Position numbers and translations under genes: made by a program. 6,972 bases of DNA from contig JAICXI010000099.1 of the NCBI GenBank assembly GCA_025980505.1, positions 1 through 6,972 on the forward strand, given 5' to 3'. Source of the stretch: a bacterium (GTDB taxonomy: Bacteria > Oederibacteriota > Muellerivitia > Muellerivitales > Muellerivitaceae). Below the pieces are notes generated by a model, which searched no databases, had not been told where the DNA came from, and saw nothing but the letters and a program-made list of their open reading frames with translations. Below, piece by piece: positions 1-5,743 of the stretch. Every line of letters starts with the position of its first letter. The stretch's first letter is position 1.

Positions 1-1533
1 CTTCTTTTTTCCAACGCCTCGCCGGAAGTCAGCCGCCGCATGACCTGGCTCAACGAGTTCCTGCCCCTTTCCCTCCTGGAGGGGGCCCACTTCGCCACGG
101 CCCTGGTGGCCGCGGGGCTCCTGGTCCTGGCCCGGGGCCTTCAACAGCGGTTGGAAGCCGCCTACGGATGGAGCCTGGTCCTTCTGGGCGTGGGAGTCGT
201 GGGCTGCCTCTTGAAGGGTTTTGACTACCAGGAAGCCTTCACCTTGCTGGTCTTTTTCGCCGCGCTTTTGCCCTGCCGGCGCTATTTCCCCCGCAAGGGT
301 TCCCTCTTCCAGCAGCGTTACCCGCCGCTTTGGGTGACGGCCGTCCTGTTCGTCTGGCTGGGTTCCATTTGGACGGGCATCTTCAACTACCGCTACGAGG
401 ACTATTCCAACGACCTTTGGACCACCTTCGACCTGGTGGAGGACGCGGCCCGGTTCCTGCGGTCCACCTTCGGGGCCCTGGCCACCCTGCTGGCCTTCTC
501 CATCGTCAGCTTGTTCTCGCCCAACCAGCCCGAGACCGAATACCCCGGCGCCGGGGAACTGGCCCGCGCCCTGGAATGCGTGAAAAAATCCAGGCGGTCG
601 CTGGCGGCCCTGGCCCTGATGGGCGACAAGGCCCTCTTCTTCAACAAAAAATCCGACGCCTTCCTCATGTACGCCATCGAGGGCAAAAGCTGGGTGGTGC
701 TGGGGGACCCGGTGGGCGAGGAAAAGGACCGGGAAGACCTGGCCTTGCGCTTCAAGGACCTCTGTCACCGAAAGAACGCCTGGGTGCTCTTCTACCTGGT
801 GGACCGGGACCATTTCCAGTTCTACCTGGACATGGGGTTGACCGTGGTGAAGGTGGGGGAGGAGGCCCGCGTGCCCCTGAAGGCCTTGAAGCCGGAAGGG
901 CTGGCCGGGGACCTGAGGAACACCTACCAGAGGTTCAAGACGGGGGAGGACTATGCCTTTGAAATCCTGCCCGAAAATTCGGCGGGGCTCCTCCTGCCCG
1001 AGCTGAAGAAGGTTTCGGAAGGGTGGCTGAGCAAGAACAAGACCCGCGAGAAGGGGTTCTCGGCCGGCTTTTTCCACGAGGCCTACCTGGACGCCTTCCC
1101 CTTGGCGGTGGTGCGCCAGGAGGGGAAGGTCGCGGCCTTCACCCATCTGCTGGTTTCCGCCGCCAAGGAAGAGGCGTCCGTGGACCTGCTGCGGTCCGCC
1201 GCCGAGGCGCCCCCCATGCTGGAGGATTACCTGCTGCTGGAGGTCCTGCTTTGGGCCAAGGAAAAGGGGATCAAGTATTTCAACCTGGGGACGGCCCCCC
1301 TCTTGGACATCGAGGAAAGCCCGCTGGGCCCCTTCAAGGACCAGGTGGCGGAAATGCTGTCCCCTTACGCGCACGTGCTGCGGTTGCCCGACATCCGCAA
1401 GGAAAAGGAGCGGTTCAACCCCGAGTGGGCGCCCAAGTACCTGGCCGCCTCCGCCAACCTGCCCCTGGCGGTGGCCTTCGCCAACACGCGGGCGCTGATC
1501 GCCCGGGGCAACCGCGCGGGAATCAAAAAATGA
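1..1533 (+). CDS. mprF: Phosphatidylglycerol aminoacyltransferase (MprF-like), 5' partial
   Basis: MprF enzymes transfer lysine or alanine from aminoacyl-tRNA to phosphatidylglycerol at the inner membrane, and an N-terminal flippase domain moves the product outward; this lowers surface negative charge and protects against cationic peptides. The frame is open from base 1. The first Met (base 40) has no convincing ribosome site, and the residues before it continue the MprF membrane domain, so the real start should lie left of the window. Numbering from that Met, about five hydrophobic segments fill residues 20-165. A soluble DUF2156/LPG-synthase domain follows, with GDPVG at 222-226, REKGFS in the middle and FNLGTAPL around 414-421, the usual FxLGxAPL signature. 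The C-terminus is complete. The stop overlaps the next gene's ATG. The amino acid transferred cannot be told from sequence. The family call is firm; that the full N-terminal flippase is present upstream is inferred. Confidence 0.88.
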   Translation, partial: LLFSNASPEVSRRMTWLNEFLPLSLLEGAHFATALVAAGLLVLARGLQQRLEAAYGWSLVLLGVGVVGCLLKGFDYQEAFTLLVFFAALLPCRRYFPRKGSLFQQRYPPLWVTAVLFVWLGSIWTGIFNYRYEDYSNDLWTTFDLVEDAARFLRSTFGALATLLAFSIVSLFSPNQPETEYPGAGELARALECVKKSRRSLAALALMGDKALFFNKKSDAFLMYAIEGKSWVVLGDPVGEEKDREDLALRFKDLCHRKNAWVLFYLVDRDHFQFYLDMGLTVVKVGEEARVPLKALKPEGLAGDLRNTYQRFKTGEDYAFEILPENSAGLLLPELKKVSEGWLSKNKTREKGFSAGFFHEAYLDAFPLAVVRQEGKVAAFTHLLVSAAKEEASVDLLRSAAEAPPMLEDYLLLEVLLWAKEKGIKYFNLGTAPLLDIEESPLGPFKDQVAEMLSPYAHVLRLPDIRKEKERFNPEWAPKYLAASANLPLAVAFANTRALIARGNRAGIKK

Positions 1534-2186
1534 AACGTCCAACGGGAAGCCGGGAAGCCGCGAGGAAGGGGGTTATCCGCCGTTCCCTTCGCCTCCTTGC
1601 GCCTTCCTGTTGGCTTTTGTCCCTCGCCTGGATGTCGGGCTGCGCGCCGGTGGGATACGAGATCGGGTACCGGGGCGCGCAGGCCACCCCGGAGGAAGCC
1701 ATCCGGAACGCCGAAACCTTCCTCAAGGGCCGGCCGGACTGGAAGATCGACTGCTCCCATTTCGTGCTGGCTTGCTACCATTCGCCGGAAATGAACCGCT
1801 TTTTCTCCAAGTACGGCTACCTGAACCACAACCTCACCAAGGACCTGCGAATCTACCTGGAACAAAAGAAGACGAGGCGGGCCCGCGCTGCGGACATCCA
1901 ACCGGGGGACATCCTGATCTTCAACGAGACCTACGACAAGAACGGGGACGGCCGCATCGACCCGAAGGATTCCGACACCCATTGCGCCCTCGTGGAAAGC
2001 TTCCGGGACATGGTGGTGACCTATATCGACGCCTCGGAAGGCCGCCGGCCGCCCCGCATCCACCGCCGCCGCTTCGGTTTTTATGACAGCGGGCCCAATC
2101 CGCACGTGGCCGTGGACCCGGCCACGGGAAGGCGCATCCGCGCCCGGGAGACCTTTTACGCGGCCTTCGGCCCGCCCCCGCCCTAA
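1530..2186 (+). CDS. Predicted lipoprotein with NlpC/P60 or CHAP-like cysteine peptidase domain
   Basis: The product has 218 residues. It starts with an Arg/Lys-rich stretch, then a hydrophobic segment ending in MSGC, a slightly atypical lipobox that would make Cys38 the lipidated residue. The core resembles NlpC/P60 and CHAP peptidases, which cut peptidoglycan stem peptides or cross-bridges: DCSHFV with candidate nucleophile Cys75, then PGDILIF, then HCALVES with candidate His151. YIDAS places Asp167 where these families carry a third polar residue (His/Asn/Gln in NlpC, often Glu/Asn in CHAP). Between PGDILIF and His151 lies DKNGDGRIDPKD (136-147), which fits an EF-hand/dockerin-type calcium loop. 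The start is set by the ATGA overlap with the mprF stop; no better start lies between there and the lipobox. Substrate and calcium binding are inferred. It could instead be a non-catalytic relative. Confidence 0.72.
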   Translation: MKRPTGSREAARKGVIRRSLRLLAPSCWLLSLAWMSGCAPVGYEIGYRGAQATPEEAIRNAETFLKGRPDWKIDCSHFVLACYHSPEMNRFFSKYGYLNHNLTKDLRIYLEQKKTRRARAADIQPGDILIFNETYDKNGDGRIDPKDSDTHCALVESFRDMVVTYIDASEGRRPPRIHRRRFGFYDSGPNPHVAVDPATGRRIRARETFYAAFGPPPP

Positions 2187-2200
2187 GGGCGGCCATTTTG
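2178..2200 (+). terminator. Possible terminator hairpin enclosing the lipoprotein gene's stop codon
   Basis: CCGCCC (2178-2183) and GGGCGG (2187-2192) form a perfect 6-bp GC stem whose three-base loop is exactly the TAA stop codon. Four T residues follow at 2196-2199 after a CCA spacer. The short T-tract and very tight loop make this only a modest Rho-independent terminator candidate for the mprF-lipoprotein operon. Confidence 0.35.
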
Positions 2201-2216
2201 AATTAGGAATTTTAGG

Positions 2217-2274
2217 TTTAAAATTAGGGTGAATTTCAATCGGGGTCACGGTTGAAATTTCCTGAAATTTTAAA
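2217..2274. repeat. AT-rich imperfect inverted repeat between the lipoprotein gene and trmL
   Basis: Two 23-base arms (2217-2239 and 2252-2274) are reverse complements at 18 of 23 positions around a GC-rich 12-base loop (2240-2251). The innermost eight bases, AATTTCAA and TTGAAATT, pair perfectly, and the outer nine bases of each arm also pair perfectly. The surrounding gap (about 2195-2310) is strongly AT-rich inside a GC-rich locus and is full of GAATT/AATTTT words. Part of the symmetry could come from that low complexity. Whether this is a dispersed intergenic repeat or a local structure cannot be told from one copy. Confidence 0.5.
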
Positions 2275-2289
2275 TTCAACATTTAGAAT
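2262..2289 (+). promoter_or_regulatory. Possible sigma70-type promoter for trmL
   Basis: CTGAAA (2262-2267, four of six matches to TTGACA) is followed after 16 bases by TAGAAT (2284-2289, five of six matches to TATAAT). A start near 2296 would give a leader of about 26 bases containing the Shine-Dalgarno site at 2312. The stretch is AT-rich, so chance matches are likely, but the position is right. Confidence 0.35.
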
Positions 2290-2311
2290 CGGGAATTCCC
2301 GGCTGGTTTTT

Positions 2312-2316
2312 AGGAG
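2312..2316 (+). promoter_or_regulatory. Shine-Dalgarno site fixing the GTG start of trmL
   Basis: AGGAG lies five bases before the GTG at 2322. There is no in-frame ATG nearby, and the residues read from this GTG begin exactly where the TrmL family begins, so this site decides the start. Confidence 0.8.
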
Positions 2317-2321
2317 AGCGT

Positions 2322-2774
2322 GTGTTTCACGTCGTCTTGATCGAACCGGAGATACCCTGGAACACCGGCAACATCGGCCGCACCTGCCTGGGCGCGGGGG
2401 CCGAGTTGCACCTGGTGGGCCGGCTGGGGTTCCACCTGGACAACAAGCTGGTGGAAAGGGCCGGGCTGGATTACTGGGAAAAGGTGAAGCTGCACCGGCA
2501 CGATACCTGGGAAAAATTCCTGGAAAGCCTGCCCGGGGACGCGGAGCTTTTTTATTTTTCAACCAAGGGAAGGCGCATCCTCTGGGACGCGGATTTCCCC
2601 AAGGGCGCCTACCTGGTTTTCGGCAAGGAAACCGCGGGGTTCCCCAAGAAGTTCTATGAACTTTACAAGGACCGGATGTACCGTATCCCGCAAAAGGACG
2701 ATTCCATCCGCAGCCTGAACCTCTCCACCTCGGTGGGGATCGTCCTGTACGAGGCCTTGCGGCAACAAGCCTAA
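2322..2774 (+). CDS. trmL: tRNA (cytidine/uridine-34-2'-O)-methyltransferase TrmL (SPOUT family)
   Basis: TrmL transfers a methyl group from S-adenosylmethionine to the 2'-hydroxyl of the wobble nucleotide 34, in E. coli on two leucine tRNAs, which supports accurate decoding. It is a minimal SPOUT enzyme acting as a dimer with a C-terminal trefoil knot and no separate tRNA-binding domain. The 150-residue product is close to the E. coli length of about 157 and carries all three family motifs: IEPEIPWNTGNIGRTC near residues 7-22, including Arg20; LVFGKETAGFP at 98-108; and IRSLNLSTSVGIVLYEALRQ at 129-148. GLDYW at 48-52 is also typical. The gene starts with GTG behind a good Shine-Dalgarno site. 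It is separated from both neighbours by more than 100 bases with hairpin-forming sequence, so it is probably transcribed alone or leads the small membrane gene downstream. Confidence 0.95.
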   Translation: MFHVVLIEPEIPWNTGNIGRTCLGAGAELHLVGRLGFHLDNKLVERAGLDYWEKVKLHRHDTWEKFLESLPGDAELFYFSTKGRRILWDADFPKGAYLVFGKETAGFPKKFYELYKDRMYRIPQKDDSIRSLNLSTSVGIVLYEALRQQA

Positions 2775-2790
2775 ACCGGAAACGGCCGTT

Positions 2791-2846
2791 GAACCGCCAA
2801 GGCACCCTTTCGCCGTCCTTGGGGACCCGGTGGTTCGATTGTTTTT
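2791..2846 (+). terminator. Possible terminator downstream of trmL
   Basis: GAACCGCC (2791-2798) can pair with GGTGGTTC (2829-2836) as an 8-bp stem with one G-U pair, followed after five bases by TTTTT (2842-2846). A competing shorter stem, CCAAGG (2797-2802) with CCTTGG (2817-2822), lies inside. A perfect 10-base palindrome, AACGGCCGTT, sits just upstream at 2781-2790. The long loop makes a classical terminator uncertain. Confidence 0.3.
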
Positions 2847-2865
2847 CCGCATTCCGTAGTTCCAT

Positions 2866-2870
2866 GGAGG
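2866..2870 (+). promoter_or_regulatory. Shine-Dalgarno site choosing ATG 2878 for the RDD-like gene
   Basis: GGAGG lies seven bases before the ATG at 2878. An in-frame TTG at 2872 is only one base from it and is too close to be used, so the protein begins MKKAGFG. Confidence 0.8.
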
Positions 2871-2877
2871 TTTGAAG

Positions 2878-3195
2878 ATGAAAAAAGCGGGATTTGGACG
2901 GAGGCTCGCGGCGGTCGTCATCGACCACTTGTTGAGCCTGGGCGTCTTTTGGATCCTTTACGAGACCATCCTGGTTTCCCAATGGGACGGCTATACGGTG
3001 GGGAAGAAGATCATGGGTGTGCGCGTCGTTTCCGCCAACCGGGGGAAGATCGACTGGGTGAGGGCCCTTGTCCGGTCGGTCAGCAAGATCCTCTCCGGCC
3101 TGTTATTCGGCCTGGGGTACCTTTGGATGTTGTGGGATGAGAGGTCCCAGACCTGGCACGACAAGCTGGCCGAGACCTACGTGGTGCGGGATTAA
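2878..3195 (+). CDS. Short RDD-like membrane protein
   Basis: RDD-family proteins are small bacterial inner-membrane proteins; some have been linked to ion or solute transport, most are uncharacterised. This one has 105 residues. It opens with the family pattern FGRRLAAVVID (residues 6-16, conserved Arg and Asp). The cytoplasmic loop follows as YTVGKKIMGVRVV (39-51), then ALVRSV, a hydrophobic segment around 71-86, and the C-terminal WDERSQTWHDKLAETYVV, matching the usual D-x-x-x-x-x-W/L-HD-x-x-A ending. Normal members have about 130-170 residues and three or more helices. Only about 22 residues separate the first Asp from the GK loop, so helices 1 and 2 seem merged into one. The first half of helix 1 and the second half of helix 2 are recognisable, which points to a clean internal deletion. 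A good Shine-Dalgarno site precedes it. Function is unknown. Confidence 0.75.
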   Translation: MKKAGFGRRLAAVVIDHLLSLGVFWILYETILVSQWDGYTVGKKIMGVRVVSANRGKIDWVRALVRSVSKILSGLLFGLGYLWMLWDERSQTWHDKLAETYVVRD

Positions 3196-3203
3196 ACCCT
3201 TTT

Positions 3204-3225
3204 AAAAATCCCCCCCGGGGTTTTT
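3204..3225. terminator. Probable bidirectional-type terminator palindrome
   Basis: AAAAA (3204-3208), a bulged T, CCCC, a CCC loop, GGGG (3217-3220) and TTTTT (3221-3225) form a compact stem-loop nine bases after the RDD-like gene's stop. The A-tract before and T-tract after the GC core is the usual look of a Rho-independent terminator working in either direction. An alternative pairing of AAACCC (3194-3199) with GGGTTT (3218-3223) is also possible. Only four GC pairs form the core. Confidence 0.45.
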
Positions 3226-3272
3226 CCGCGCCCACCATTGATTCTCCCCCGCCTTTGCGGCACTCTGGTGCC

Positions 3273-5414
3273 ATGAGGCTCAAAGCCGCCCTGTTTCTCG
3301 TTTTTTTAGTCCTACTCTTCGGCAAGGGATGGTGGTGGATGGATTCCAAAAGCGGCGGCACTTCCTTTAAACACACGAACCGGCTGATCCACGAGAAAAG
3401 CCCCTACCTCCTGCAGCACGCCCACAACCCCGTGGACTGGTATCCCTGGGGCGAGGAAGCCTTTGCCAGGTCCCGGAAGGAAAACAAGCCCATCTTCCTT
3501 TCCATCGGTTATTCCACCTGCCATTGGTGCCACGTGATGGAACATGAAAGTTTCGAGAACGAGGCCATCGCCAAGGTCCTGAACGACAACTTCGTGTGCA
3601 TCAAGGTGGACCGGGAGGAACGCCCCGACGTGGACCAGGTCTACATGAACGCGGTCATGGCCCTGACCGGCCAGGGCGGCTGGCCCTTGAACGTCTTTTT
3701 GACCCCGGATTTGAAACCTTTTTACGGCGGCACTTATTTCGCCCCGGACGCCCGCTACGGCCGGCCGGGATTTCCCTCCGTGCTTGAGGATGTGGCGCGG
3801 GTCTGGAAGAACCAGCCCGACCAGGTGGAAAAGGCGGGGAAGCAACTGGCCGAATTCCTGGCCAACCCCAACAAGGACACCTCGGGCGGCCCCTTGACCG
3901 AAGAAGTCCTCCGCCAGGCCCGGCAGGCCCTGGAAAGCGGCTTCGACTCCAAGGAAGGCGGCTTCCGCGGCGCGCCCAAGTTCCCGCCATCCATGGCCCT
4001 CCAATTCCTCCTGCGGGTCTACCAAAAGACCGGCGACAAGAGCCTCCTGCCCATGGTGGAGCTGACCCTGGACAAGATGGCGCAAGGCGGCATTTACGAC
4101 CAGGTGGGGGGCGGGTTCGCGCGTTACTCCACCGACGACGAGTGGCTGGTGCCCCATTTCGAGAAGATGCTTTACGACAACGCGCTCTTGTCCCGCGCCT
4201 ACCTGGAAGCCTACCAGGTGACGGGCAAGGTGGAATACGCCCGCGTGGCGCGGGAGATCTTCGCCTATCTGTTGCGCGACATGACGGACAAGGACGGCAG
4301 CTTTTACAGCGCGGAAGACGCGGACAGCGAGGGAGTGGAAGGGAAGTTCTACGTTTGGAAGCCGGAGGAGCTCACGGCCGTCCTGGGCGACAAGGACGGC
4401 GGGGCCTTTTGCCGGCTTTACGGGGTGAAGGAGACCGGCAACTTCGAGGGCTCCAATATCCTGCGCTTGAAGGACGGCCTTCCCGAATCCCTGAAGGAAA
4501 TCGGGGAGGAGGGGGACTGGTGGAAGGCCTGCCGGGAAAAAGTGCTGCAGGCCCGCGCCCGGCGCATCCGCCCCCACCTGGACGACAAGATCCTGACCGC
4601 CTGGAACGGCCTGATGATCTCCTCCCTGGCCTACGGTTACCAGGTTTTGGGCGACCCGGAATACCTGGAGGCCGCCCGGAAGGCCTCGGATTTCATCACC
4701 GGGAACCTTTTCAAGGACGGCAGGCTCCTGGTTTCCTACCGGCAAGGGCCCTCGGAGACCCAGGGCTTCCTCGACGATTACGCCTTTTTCCAGGCGGCCC
4801 AACTGGACCTCTACGAAAGCACCTTCGACGCGGCTTATTTGAGGAAAGCCCTGGAGCTGGAAAAGGACATGGTGCGGCTTTTCTGGGACGCCGAAAACGG
4901 CGGCTATTACTTCACGGGCAGCGACCAGAAGGACGGCCACCGGCTGCTTTCGCGCACCAAGGAAGCCTATGACGGCGTGATCCCGTCGGGCAATTCGGTG
5001 GCGGCCTTGAACGATTACCGCCTGGCGGAATTCACCGGGCAAAAGGAATACCGGGACCGGGCGGACGCGATCCTCAAGTCCTTTTCCGGGCTCCTGGCCC
5101 GGGGGGCCTCCAATTTCCCCAAGATGCTCCAGGCCTTCCAATTCGATTTTTACGGCCCGGCCGAGCTGTTGGTGGTGGGCCCCAAGGCCCCCTGCCAGCC
5201 GGTCCTCCGGGTCCTTTGGAATGCCTTCCTCCCCAACAAGGTCCTGGTCTTCGCCGAAGAGGGGCACGTCAAGGCCTTAACCGGCCTGGTGCCTTGGGCC
5301 GAAGGACGGGGGACCCAGGGCGGGAAGCCGACCCTTTATGTCTGCCGGAACTACGAATGCCGGTTGCCGGTGACGGATGCCCGCAAAGCCCTCGAACTTC
5401 TCCAAACGCCCTGA
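3273..5414 (+). CDS. DUF255/YyaL (SPATA20) family protein: thioredoxin-like domain plus six-hairpin-type barrel
   Basis: This widespread family (B. subtilis YyaL, human SPATA20) joins an N-terminal DsbH-like thioredoxin fold to an alpha/alpha barrel like that of N-acylglucosamine 2-epimerases and six-hairpin glycosidases; its reaction is not established. Numbering from the ATG at 3273 gives 713 residues, near the family's 650-750. Residues 36-59 (NRLIHEKSPYLLQHAHNPVD and following) are the typical entry. Cys83-His-Trp-Cys86 is the redox-type motif, followed by EHESFEN and DREERPDVD. The barrel carries GGIYDQVGGGF (272-282), HFEKMLYDNA (295-304), DADSEG (349-354), a DDKILTAWNGLM motif and an SGNSVA motif. 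Residues 1-22 are a hydrophobic leader (MRLK, then 12 mostly aliphatic residues) without a clear cleavage site, suggesting a membrane anchor. A second in-frame ATG at 3339, with AAGGGA nine bases upstream, would give a cytosolic form. Confidence 0.9.
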   Translation: MRLKAALFLVFLVLLFGKGWWWMDSKSGGTSFKHTNRLIHEKSPYLLQHAHNPVDWYPWGEEAFARSRKENKPIFLSIGYSTCHWCHVMEHESFENEAIAKVLNDNFVCIKVDREERPDVDQVYMNAVMALTGQGGWPLNVFLTPDLKPFYGGTYFAPDARYGRPGFPSVLEDVARVWKNQPDQVEKAGKQLAEFLANPNKDTSGGPLTEEVLRQARQALESGFDSKEGGFRGAPKFPPSMALQFLLRVYQKTGDKSLLPMVELTLDKMAQGGIYDQVGGGFARYSTDDEWLVPHFEKMLYDNALLSRAYLEAYQVTGKVEYARVAREIFAYLLRDMTDKDGSFYSAEDADSEGVEGKFYVWKPEELTAVLGDKDGGAFCRLYGVKETGNFEGSNILRLKDGLPESLKEIGEEGDWWKACREKVLQARARRIRPHLDDKILTAWNGLMISSLAYGYQVLGDPEYLEAARKASDFITGNLFKDGRLLVSYRQGPSETQGFLDDYAFFQAAQLDLYESTFDAAYLRKALELEKDMVRLFWDAENGGYYFTGSDQKDGHRLLSRTKEAYDGVIPSGNSVAALNDYRLAEFTGQKEYRDRADAILKSFSGLLARGASNFPKMLQAFQFDFYGPAELLVVGPKAPCQPVLRVLWNAFLPNKVLVFAEEGHVKALTGLVPWAEGRGTQGGKPTLYVCRNYECRLPVTDARKALELLQTP

Positions 5415-5672
5415 GAAAAAAAGGGAAGCGGCCCGAAGTTTGACCGGCTTACCCAACCGTTATCTTTTTCCGAACGGTCGACCACCCTTCCCGGCCGGGG
5501 CCTTGGCCTACGATGGCGCGGCCGCATCCGAAAAAAATCGCACCGGGCGAAAAACCGCCGGAGAAAGAAACGCTTTTCACGCGGAAGTTTAACGAACAAG
5601 GGCGAGACCGGGAAATCCGCTCAAAGGCTGAGGTAAATCATGGGAGGGATGGAACGGAAGGGGTAACTTTGA

Positions 5673-5696
5673 TTTGAGGGATTGGCGTCCCTCGAA
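5673..5696 (+). promoter_or_regulatory. Leader hairpin upstream of the GH5 gene
   Basis: TTTGAGGGA (5673-5681) pairs with TCCCTCGAA (5688-5696), including one T-G pair, around the loop TTGGCG. An A-tract follows, not a T-tract, so on this strand it is not a terminator. It lies about 50 bases before the start codon and could affect mRNA stability or translation. I could not match it to a known riboswitch. Confidence 0.35.
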
Positions 5697-5725
5697 AAAA
5701 AACAAGGAAGTTTCCCTTGCGACTC

Positions 5726-5735
5726 ATAACGTTAT
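5726..5735. promoter_or_regulatory. Perfect palindrome ATAACGTTAT before the GH5 start, possible operator
   Basis: This 10-base perfect palindrome ends eight bases before the ATG, where a repressor site or a ribosome site would be expected. No Shine-Dalgarno sequence is visible here. A regulatory role is inferred from position only. Confidence 0.25.
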
Positions 5736-5743
5736 CTTGCCGG

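Larger units (their letters stand above)
5415..5743. other. 329-base gap without a convincing gene; leader of the cellulase gene
   Basis: No protein or RNA family is recognisable here. It holds several small structures. An inverted repeat ACCGTT/AACGGT (5456-5461 and 5473-5478) overlaps GGTCGACC (5476-5483). A 9-bp hairpin with a six-base loop (5673-5696) has core GAGGGA/TCCCTC. CAAGG/CCTTG (5703-5707 and 5715-5719) can also pair, and a perfect palindrome ATAACGTTAT (5726-5735) lies just before the next start. An open frame for 54 residues (5513-5677) has no Shine-Dalgarno site and much lower GC at third positions than the genes, so I do not call it. No T-rich terminator follows the DUF255 gene, and no promoter match is convincing. 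Confidence 0.6.

Noticed and set aside
1365..2282. Long minus-strand frame across the mprF end and the lipoprotein gene
   Set aside because: It is the antisense shadow of two well-supported genes in GC-rich DNA, and its product shows no domain.
3312..5267. 651-codon minus-strand frame opposite the DUF255 gene
   Set aside because: High GC at third positions suppresses stops on the opposite strand; the product is low-complexity His/Gly/Val-rich sequence with no family features.
5440..5466. TTGACC and TATCTT as a promoter after the DUF255 gene
   Set aside because: The spacing is only 15 bases, the -10 match is poor, and it lies nearly 280 bases before the next start.
5513..5677. 54-codon open frame in the gap before the GH5 gene, beginning MARPHPKK and ending VTLI
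   Set aside because: It has no Shine-Dalgarno site, about half of its third positions are A or T against strong GC preference in the real genes, and the product matches no family I know.
5600..5700. Possible cyclic-di-GMP riboswitch, suggested by TCAAAGGCTGAGG
   Set aside because: The rest of the aptamer core and the second conserved stem are absent.
5458..5738. Nine-base direct repeat CGTTATCTT at 5458-5466 and 5730-5738
   Set aside because: It is too short to distinguish from chance and the flanks do not match.
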